NCBI GenBank assembly: GCA_041689775.1
Contig: JBDNFP010000086.1
Span: 1-19,954 of the forward strand
Source of the DNA: JBDNFP01 sp041689775
Lineage (GTDB): Bacteria > Bacteroidota > Bacteroidia > Cytophagales > Spirosomataceae
Direction of reading: 5' to 3'
DNA length: 19,954 nucleotides
Under the pieces are notes generated by a model that made no database searches, had not been told where the DNA came from, and saw only the letters and a list, made by a program, of their open reading frames with translations. Position 1 is the stretch's first letter. Each line of letters starts with the position of its first letter. The translations under genes and the position numbers were made by a program. Below, in pieces: positions 14,507 to 19,954 of this stretch.

Positions 14507-16207
14507 TTGGGAAAAAACTCGTCTCTCTTTCGTAAAAAAACAGTTGCTCAAATCATGAGTGATGCCCATCGCAATGACCTCGAATCGGGTGGGTTGATCA
14601 AGACACTCGGTGTACGGGATCTGGTATCATTAGGCATCGCCGCGATCATCGGGGCCGGTATTTTTAGTACCATTGGACTGGCTAGCTTCAACGGCGGGCC
14701 TGCCGTATCGCTACTTTTTGTATTTACCGCCATTGCCTGTGTGTTTACAGCTTTATCCTACGCTCAATTTGCGAGTACCGTACCGGTTTCGGGTAGCGCG
14801 TATACCTACGCTTACGTGGCCTTTGGGGAATTATTCGCCTGGATTATTGGCTGGGCGTTGATCTTGGAATACGCCGTATCGAACATGGTAGTCGCCATTT
14901 CCTGGTCGGAGTACTTTGTGAGTATGCTGGCTGGTTTTGGTGTTGTTTTTCCGGCCTACTTGTCCATGGATCCCGGCTCGGCGGTTGAAGGTTTTGCGAA
15001 ATTACAGGAAGTAGGCATGGCTGCGCTCACGATTTCGGAGCAAAAAGCGGCATTAGCCTACCAGACTGCCCCGCAGATTGGGGGCTTGCATATTATTTTT
15101 GACCTTCCGGCGGGTATCATTACACTGCTGGTTACTGCCTTGGTGTATATAGGTATTCGTGAGTCTCGGACTGCCAGTAATATCATGGTAATACTGAAAA
15201 TAGGAGTAGTACTGTTGGTTATTGGGGTGGGAGCTTTTTACGTGCAGCCTGTAAACTGGACACCCTTTGCACCGAATGGTATCAAAGGCGTAATGAGCGG
15301 CGTTGCGGCGGTATTTTTTGCCTTTATCGGCTTTGATTCTATTTCTACCACGGCGGAAGAATGTAAAGACCCGCAACGTGATATGCCGAAGGCTATGCTC
15401 TATACTTTATTGATTTGTACCGTTTTTTACGTACTTATCACGCTTGTGTTAACGGGTATGGTCAACTATAAGGAATTGAACGTGAACGATCCGCTGGCAT
15501 TCGTATTTCAGCGCATCAATATGAACTTCATGGCTGGTATTATATCGGTAAGCTCAGTGATTGCTATTACGAGTGCTTTGCTAGTATATCAGCTAGGGCA
15601 ACCAAGAATCTGGATGACCATGAGCCGTGATGGGTTGCTGTGGAAGCGCTTCTCAACGATTCACCCAAAATACAAGACGCCTTCGTTTGCGACGGTTGTT
15701 ACGGGTTTTGTGGTGGGCATTCCGGCGTTGTTTTTCAAGATGGACTTCTTCGTTGACCTCACCAGCGTAGGTACTTTCTTTGCGTTTATTCTGGTGTGCG
15801 GTGGGGTACTTTACCTTGATTATTCCGGCATATCAAAGCAATCGAAGTTTCGGGTACCTTACTTAAACGGGAAGTACCTGGTAGGATTAGGTTTGATTGT
15901 TACCATCGTACTATTGTTGGTGTACGGGGAAGACAAACTGACGGAGTGGAGTGAGCTGACTTTTATGGAGGTAATCGAACACAAAGTACTTACGATCATT
16001 TTTTGGATCGCATGGATCGCTTTGTCTGGGATGAGCTATAAATATAATTTCTCGATCCTTCCGGTGATGGGGATACTTACTAACCTGTATCTTATGACAG
16101 AGTTGGGGTCTTCAAACTGGTTAATTTTTGTGATTTGGTTAGCCATCGGGCTAGTAATCTATTTCACTTATGGGTACAAGAAAAGTAAGCTGGCCCAAGA
16201 GAATTAG
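14507..16207 (+). CDS. APC-superfamily amino-acid permease (CAT-like)
   Basis: 566 residues from TTG at 14507; an ATG at codon 17 is the alternative, but the preceding SSLFRKKTVAQIM stretch resembles the conserved start of related permeases, so TTG is preferred. The first helix carries GIAAIIGAGIFS (43-54), the unwound substrate-binding motif of APC transporters. Later blocks include VPVSGSAYTYAYVAFGE, FFAFIGFDSISTTAEECKDPQRDMPKA and QPRIWMTMSRDGLLWKRFS, typical of cationic amino-acid transporter-like (YfnA/CAT) permeases. About 12-14 membrane segments are visible. The likely role is uptake of amino acids with protons at the inner membrane; specificity is not readable. It ends at a bidirectional terminator shared with the convergent lipoprotein gene. 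Confidence 0.92.
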   Translation: MGKNSSLFRKKTVAQIMSDAHRNDLESGGLIKTLGVRDLVSLGIAAIIGAGIFSTIGLASFNGGPAVSLLFVFTAIACVFTALSYAQFASTVPVSGSAYTYAYVAFGELFAWIIGWALILEYAVSNMVVAISWSEYFVSMLAGFGVVFPAYLSMDPGSAVEGFAKLQEVGMAALTISEQKAALAYQTAPQIGGLHIIFDLPAGIITLLVTALVYIGIRESRTASNIMVILKIGVVLLVIGVGAFYVQPVNWTPFAPNGIKGVMSGVAAVFFAFIGFDSISTTAEECKDPQRDMPKAMLYTLLICTVFYVLITLVLTGMVNYKELNVNDPLAFVFQRINMNFMAGIISVSSVIAITSALLVYQLGQPRIWMTMSRDGLLWKRFSTIHPKYKTPSFATVVTGFVVGIPALFFKMDFFVDLTSVGTFFAFILVCGGVLYLDYSGISKQSKFRVPYLNGKYLVGLGLIVTIVLLLVYGEDKLTEWSELTFMEVIEHKVLTIIFWIAWIALSGMSYKYNFSILPVMGILTNLYLMTELGSSNWLIFVIWLAIGLVIYFTYGYKKSKLAQEN

Positions 16208-16225
16208 TCGTAAAATATCCAACTC

Positions 16226-16257
16226 AGAAGCGTTATAACGCTTCTTCAATTTTTACC
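16226..16257 (+). terminator. Terminator palindrome between convergent genes
   Basis: AGAAGCGTTATAACGCTTCT (16226-16245) is a perfect 20-base palindrome, followed on the plus strand by TCAATTTTT. It begins 19 bases after the permease stop. The TAA stop of the minus-strand lipoprotein (16235-16233) lies inside it, so the stem includes the last codons of that gene. Confidence 0.75.
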
Positions 16258-16691
16258 TTTATCGAATAAGCTTCTTTTCCGGAGATCGGTTTATTGACCG
16301 ACGGGTAGGGATTTACTTCCTCTAATGTGAACTTGTACCTTATTCCTGCCAGCGTAACTTCCTTAGTGTCTGTTTCTTTGAAACCCGCCTGGGGATACAG
16401 TGTGTTGCAGTCGCCCAAGCACATCTTTACCCGTTGGGTTTCGGATGCAGTCGCCTTGGGTGATTTTAGTTCAAGATCAACGGTGGCATTTCCGGCCCAG
16501 ATACACTGCGCTCCTTCGGGACAGCGGCTATCTTCTATCCCGGTAAAAGTAATCGTACCTTCCGAAGCCGCGGTCAGATTATCCGATTTATTATACTGGA
16601 TCGTTCGTTCGACGGTTTGGGTGGAGACTGAGGCGGTACCACAAGATAGTAGTCCAATACCGATTCCTATTAACAACAGGGTATGTTTCAT
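16233..16691 (-). CDS. Small lipoprotein with SRCP..C.WAG motif
   Basis: 152 residues from ATG at 16691. The signal MKHTLLLIGIGIGLLSC puts the lipid-linked Cys at 17. The mature part has a central motif EDSRCPEGAQCIWAGNATVDLEL (Cys 57 and Cys 63), then MCLGDC (Cys 91 and Cys 95), with alternating beta-strand-like segments; two disulphides are plausible. I have the impression that the SRCP...C.WAG motif recurs in small bacterial lipoproteins, but I cannot name a family or a function. It is a single gene 89 bases downstream of the histidine kinase gene on the same strand, so readthrough from the two-component operon is possible. Confidence 0.8.
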   Translation of the reverse strand: MKHTLLLIGIGIGLLSCGTASVSTQTVERTIQYNKSDNLTAASEGTITFTGIEDSRCPEGAQCIWAGNATVDLELKSPKATASETQRVKMCLGDCNTLYPQAGFKETDTKEVTLAGIRYKFTLEEVNPYPSVNKPISGKEAYSIKVKIEEAL

Positions 16692-16779
16692 TTGTGTTAG
16701 CTTTTATTTCTAAGACCCTTTGGATCGTGAATTCGTTGTAATTCTCCATGTAAGTTACAAAAAAAGCGGAGAAAAACTA

Positions 16780-18114
16780 TTATACCACGAGCGAGAAGGT
16801 CGTACCTGTTCCTACGGTAGATTGCACCAGAAGTTGGCCATTATGCTGTTGAAGAATCTGACGGGACAGGCTTAGCCCAATACCCGATCCGGTTTTTTTG
16901 GTGGTATAAAATGGAATAAAGATCTGTTCCATAGCTTCGGGTTCAATACCAAAGCCATTGTCCGCTACGTGGATGATTGTTTTTAGATTATCCGGTGAGT
17001 AAGCCCTGATTTCTATAAGAGGCTTTGGGCTGTCATGAAAAGCTTCCAGGGCATTCTTGATAAGGTTGATCAATACCTGTTGTAATTGATCCATATCGGC
17101 CCGGATGGTCAGGTCCTCGGGTTCGATATCCACATTCCACTCAATGCCCCGAGTCTGCATTTCGGGTTGAAGTAGTTGCACTACTTCCTGCACTAATTCC
17201 TTGACGGGAATTATACGCAGGGTTGGTTTGGGTAAGGTTGTGAAATTGCGGTAGGCGTTCACAAACTGCATCATGCCTTTACTACGTTTTTCTAGCGTGC
17301 TCAGGGCTTCTTTCAAGTCGACTACCGCTTCGTGGTCGGTAGTGGTAGGCTCAATGTCTTCATTGACGATCAGGCGCATGGTGCCAACTAGCGAGATAAT
17401 GGGCGTCATAGAATTCATGATTTCATGACGCAATACCCGCGACAGGTTCTGCCAGGCTTCAACCTCCTTTTGTTGTAGTTCGTTTCCGATATTTTGCAAG
17501 GCAACCACCCGTACCCAGGTTCCCCGCATTTGAATAGCCGTACCCTGAACGGCCAAGGGCTGGTCGTTTGGGGCATTATAGAGTACTCTCACGCCCGTTT
17601 CTAGGTTCACAAGCAGTTCAAATAAGCGGGGATGTGTTTCTTGAAGTTCGCTAAGTTGTCGTAAACGATATATATCGAGCATCCTGAGGGCAGCATTATT
17701 GATCAGGTTAACTTTCCCGTCGGCATCGAAAGTGATCAGCCCCGTGCCGATGTGCTGCACGATGGTGTTGAGGTATTGAAGATTGGCCTCTTTTTCGGCC
17801 CTCGCTTGCCGGAAAGCCGTTAGTACTTCATTAAACTGTTGGTTTAATTCCTCAAAGGTGTCACCCATGGTATTATCAGCCCTGAATTTAATCGTAAAAT
17901 CGGAGTATCGAACTGATTCGAGAAAGCGAACAAATTTCCGATTGAAGGTAGTGACGTAATGGTAGAGATTCTGAGCAATAAAAAATACGATCACCAGCAT
18001 GATCATCACCAACATCGAGTTTATCGGAGGTCGGGATATCAGATAGCCTAAGCCCAGACCCGCTGTGACCAGCAGAATAACCCGCCAAAGAATACCAATG
18101 GAAAAGTGACGCAT
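16780..18114 (-). CDS. PAS-containing sensor histidine kinase (NtrB class)
   Basis: 444 residues from ATG at 18114. Two membrane segments (about 8-25 and 33-50) have almost no extracytoplasmic loop, so the sensor probably reads a membrane or cytoplasmic signal. A HAMP-like linker (about 50-108) and a PAS domain (about 111-215, GLITFDADGKVNLINNAALRM) follow. The phosphoacceptor is His 230 in LSRVLRHEIMNSMTPI. The ATPase domain has the N box (NLIKNALEA, 351-359), G1 box DNGFGI (385-390) and G2 box GSGIGLSL (409-416). The gene follows the sigma-54-type response regulator on the same strand, its obvious partner. The 242-base gap is long for an operon and contains a possible sigma-54 promoter. Confidence 0.94.
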   Translation of the reverse strand: MRHFSIGILWRVILLVTAGLGLGYLISRPPINSMLVMIMLVIVFFIAQNLYHYVTTFNRKFVRFLESVRYSDFTIKFRADNTMGDTFEELNQQFNEVLTAFRQARAEKEANLQYLNTIVQHIGTGLITFDADGKVNLINNAALRMLDIYRLRQLSELQETHPRLFELLVNLETGVRVLYNAPNDQPLAVQGTAIQMRGTWVRVVALQNIGNELQQKEVEAWQNLSRVLRHEIMNSMTPIISLVGTMRLIVNEDIEPTTTDHEAVVDLKEALSTLEKRSKGMMQFVNAYRNFTTLPKPTLRIIPVKELVQEVVQLLQPEMQTRGIEWNVDIEPEDLTIRADMDQLQQVLINLIKNALEAFHDSPKPLIEIRAYSPDNLKTIIHVADNGFGIEPEAMEQIFIPFYTTKKTGSGIGLSLSRQILQQHNGQLLVQSTVGTGTTFSLVV

Positions 18115-18356
18115 ATTGTCAATGAGTGAGTTTTGATTGAGTGAATGATGGAATGAATTCCTGTGTAGAGAGTTACGGACGTTGTCCTCGAAGTCTCTTG
18201 TGAATATTGAGATGTCAAACTCCTCAGAACAAGAAAGCCGGCCGTGCGGGAAGAAAGGGAGGATTAGGAGATGGGAAGAAAGGATTTTGTTTTTGCAAAA
18301 AAATGTCCTGTAAGGTATCCACTCCTTTTTTCCTTTCCTCCATACTCCTTCCCCCT
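18115..18356. other. Spacer between response regulator and kinase genes
   Basis: Strongly purine/pyrimidine-skewed spacer. On the minus strand a 39-codon ATG frame starts at about 18340 (MEERKKGVD) behind an AAGGAG-like sequence, but it reads as low-complexity Pro/Phe-rich text (PFFPSPNPPFLP) and is probably not a gene. A sigma-54-like site is listed separately. Confidence 0.4.
18294..18309 (-). promoter_or_regulatory. Candidate sigma-54 promoter upstream of the kinase gene
   Basis: Minus strand AGGACATTTTTTTGCA: GG, ten bases, GC, with the TTGCA form of the -12 box. The -24 side matches only GG of TGGCACG. Transcription would start near 18283, about 170 bases before the kinase ATG. The adjacent regulator is a sigma-54 activator, which makes autoregulation thinkable. 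Confidence 0.25.
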
Positions 18357-19703
18357 TTAAAGTCCATATTTTTCCAATCGCCGATACAGGGCCGCGCGGC
18401 TTAGGCCGAGTTCGCGTGCGGCGTCGGTGATGTTGCCGTTATACCTTTTTAGTGCCTTCATAATCATATTTTTCTCCATTTCTTCCAGATCAAAGGCCGT
18501 GGCGGAGGTGGGCTCCGCTCCGGTATTTTTAAGAAAAAGGTCTTCGGGTTGAAGTACCTTCTCCTGCGAAAGTATGACGGCTCTTTCGATGGCGTGTTGT
18601 AGTTCGCGGATGTTACCCGGCCAGTTGTACTGTTGCATCTTTTTGATCAGCGCCGCGCTGATAGACGATACCGGTCGGCTATACTTTTTCCGATTCTGCT
18701 TCAGATAGAACTCCGCGAGCGGAGCGATATCGTCCGTCCGCTCGCGCAAGGGCGGAAGTTCAACCTCAATGGTGTTGATGCGGTACAGTAAATCCTGGCG
18801 GAAACTCTGATTGGCTACCAGTTCGTCAATATTCCTATTGGTAGCACAAATCAGCCGGATATCAATGGCAATGGGCTTGTTGGATCCTACCCGGGTTACG
18901 CGTCTTTCCTGGATCACCGTGAGTAGTTTGGCTTGTAGTGGTACCGGTAAGTTCCCGATTTCATCCAGGAAAATAGTACCTCCCTTCGCTTCTTCAAACC
19001 GCCCGGCGCGATTTTCCCGGGCGTCGGTAAAGGCTCCCTTTACGTGCCCGAACAGCTCACTTTCAAACAATGTTTCACTTAATGCTCCCAAATCTACCAC
19101 CACAAAGGGCTTTTGGGCGCGGTTAGATAATTCATGAATACGGCGCGCCAACTGGGTTTTACCCGTACCGTTCTCGCCCAATACCAATACATTAGCATCC
19201 GTAGGGGCCACCCGGTCGACGGTATCAAAAATCTGCTGCATGGATGCACTTTGGGCAATGAGGTCACTGGCGGGCCGGGGTGGGGTGGAGGACTGTTTTT
19301 CCTCATTGTCTCCCTTTTTACTTTCCAGAGCCTGTGCCAACGTGGCTAAAAGCTTATCGTTTTCCCAGGGTTTTAGCACAAAGTCGGCGGCTCCGGCCTT
19401 CATGGCGCGGACGGCCATTTCTACATCACCGTAAGCCGTTACCATTACTACGATCATCTTGGGGATAATATCCAGAATCCGGTCGAGCCATTGAAAACCC
19501 TCCCGTCCGCTGCTTACGTCGCGGGTAAAATTCATATCCAATAGTATGATATCATACTGCCCGTTAGTTACCAGGAAAGGAATCTTCTCAGGATTTTTCT
19601 CAATATCAACCTGTTTTACGTGGCGTTTCAGGAGTAATTTGGCCGCGCTTAAAACGTCAACGTCATCATCAACAATGAGTAACCTGGCTTGGGAGAGTTG
19701 CAT
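18357..19703 (-). CDS. Sigma-54-dependent response regulator (NtrC class)
   Basis: 448 residues from ATG at 19703. The receiver domain (1-125) has acidic Asp 12/Asp 13, phosphorylation site Asp 56 (ILLDMNF), Thr 89 and Lys 111. The AAA+ domain (about 148-375) has Walker A GENGTGKT (176-183), Walker B GGTIFLDEIGN (241-251) and the sigma-54 contact loop GAFTDA (223-228), a variant of GAFTGA with Asp at the fifth position that is found in natural family members. A C-terminal Fis-type helix-turn-helix (about 405-448, NITDAARELGLSRAALYRRLEKYGL) binds enhancer DNA. When phosphorylated by the neighbouring kinase it should oligomerise and open sigma-54 promoters. Its target genes are not evident in the window. 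Confidence 0.95.
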   Translation of the reverse strand: MQLSQARLLIVDDDVDVLSAAKLLLKRHVKQVDIEKNPEKIPFLVTNGQYDIILLDMNFTRDVSSGREGFQWLDRILDIIPKMIVVMVTAYGDVEMAVRAMKAGAADFVLKPWENDKLLATLAQALESKKGDNEEKQSSTPPRPASDLIAQSASMQQIFDTVDRVAPTDANVLVLGENGTGKTQLARRIHELSNRAQKPFVVVDLGALSETLFESELFGHVKGAFTDARENRAGRFEEAKGGTIFLDEIGNLPVPLQAKLLTVIQERRVTRVGSNKPIAIDIRLICATNRNIDELVANQSFRQDLLYRINTIEVELPPLRERTDDIAPLAEFYLKQNRKKYSRPVSSISAALIKKMQQYNWPGNIRELQHAIERAVILSQEKVLQPEDLFLKNTGAEPTSATAFDLEEMEKNMIMKALKRYNGNITDAARELGLSRAALYRRLEKYGL

Positions 19704-19783
19704 TTATAGAAAATTTGGTGCTTAGTAGTTAGGCTGTTATGTCTTTGGTACTGTATCTAGGTAATTGGTTGTGCGCAGGTATT

Positions 19784-19807
19784 GAAAAAGCGATTTAAAC
19801 GCCTTTC
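19784..19807 (-). terminator. Possible terminator upstream of the response regulator
   Basis: On the minus strand GAAAGGCG, a TTTAAAT loop, then CGCTTTTTC form an 8-bp stem with one G-U pair and a bulged T; the T-run lies in the 3' arm. It begins 37 bases after the stop of the truncated frame at 19844 and would separate that gene from the regulator. Confidence 0.35.
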
Positions 19808-19843
19808 GTGAGGCTAAGTAGTCGGCCGTATTTAAACATACAT

Positions 19844-19954
19844 TTATTTAATTGAGAAATGGATGGAAAACTCTCGTCTCCCGTACTTTTCAAGAATATG
19901 ATTTATCCTCATGTGAAGCGCCTCCTTGTTTTCAAAATCCTGCGGGCGCAACCA
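19844..19954 (-). CDS. C-terminal tail of an unidentified protein (cut by window end)
   Basis: Thirty-six codons are open from the window edge to TAA at 19846-19844; the other two minus frames close quickly. The peptide (RPQDFENKEALHMRIN, then ILEKYGRREFSI) has the mixed charged composition of a soluble protein, and a terminator-like hairpin follows. No family is recognisable. A plus-strand frame from ATG 19859 is also open to the edge, so this call is tentative. Confidence 0.35.
   Translation of the reverse strand, partial: WLRPQDFENKEALHMRINHILEKYGRREFSIHFSIK

Noticed and set aside
16327..16713. Plus-strand frame of 128 codons
   Set aside because: Antisense to the small lipoprotein with a clear signal peptide and lipobox.
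18224..18343. 39-codon minus-strand frame (MEERKKGVD) between regulator and kinase
   Set aside because: Low-complexity Pro/Phe-rich product in a purine/pyrimidine-skewed spacer; only the AAGGAG-like upstream sequence speaks for it.
19859..19954. Plus-strand frame starting MDGKLSSPVLF and open to the window end
   Set aside because: Overlaps the minus-strand partial frame, which has a more protein-like composition and a following hairpin; only 32 codons are visible, so it is not excluded.

Overview
The window looks like chromosomal DNA from a Bacteroidota member, most likely Cytophagales (Spirosomataceae/Dyadobacter-like). The evidence is family-level and compositional. Several short-signal lipoproteins are present, and one carries an acidic stretch after the lipid Cys, like the Bacteroidota surface-export signal. 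The gene set (DUF6600 protein, YwbE protein, GxxExxY protein, M1 and M13 peptidases with export signals) fits. Promoter-like sites resemble the phylum's TTG...TAnnTTTG pattern, and Shine-Dalgarno sites are mostly absent. No rRNA, tRNA, CRISPR array, insertion sequence or prophage was seen. The exact genus cannot be fixed without a search.

Layout. 1-1665 (minus): two lipoprotein genes overlapping by ATGA. The upstream one is a modular, toxin-like protein whose best start is separated from the reading frame by a nine-G tract; the downstream one runs off the window. 2047-4104 (plus): secreted M13 zinc peptidase, followed by an intrinsic terminator. 4252-4556: two strong hairpins enclosing a 48-codon minus-strand ORF with its own promoter-like sequence. 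4582-5928 (minus): exported DUF6600 protein with a long Ser/Arg-rich tail. 6313-8877 (plus): M1 aminopeptidase lipoprotein. 8912-10684 (minus): YwbE protein, a DUF433/HTH regulator-like protein and a short-chain dehydrogenase. 10963-12210 (plus): MFS exporter, divergent from the dehydrogenase. 12268-12703 (minus): GxxExxY protein broken by a one-base homopolymer frameshift. 12844-14295 (minus): NhaC Na+/H+ antiporter. 14507-16207 (plus): APC amino-acid permease. 16233-16691 (minus): small Cys-containing lipoprotein. 16780-19703 (minus): a two-component system, an NtrC-class response regulator followed by its PAS-containing histidine kinase. 19844-19954 (minus): tail of a gene cut by the window end.

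How the genes relate. Most are single transcription units with housekeeping or envelope roles: two exported peptidases, one amino-acid transporter, one sodium/proton antiporter and one exporter. The only clear functional unit is the kinase/regulator pair. The most unusual locus is the first one. Its modular lipoprotein has an N-terminal domain, a Gly-rich linker and a C-terminal domain with NxxRHA and DHE motifs. It is coupled to a second lipoprotein and has a homopolymer that could switch it on and off. A second single-base homopolymer frameshift occurs in the GxxExxY gene, so sequencing error must be excluded before either is read as biology. Several genes also appear to start at TTG.
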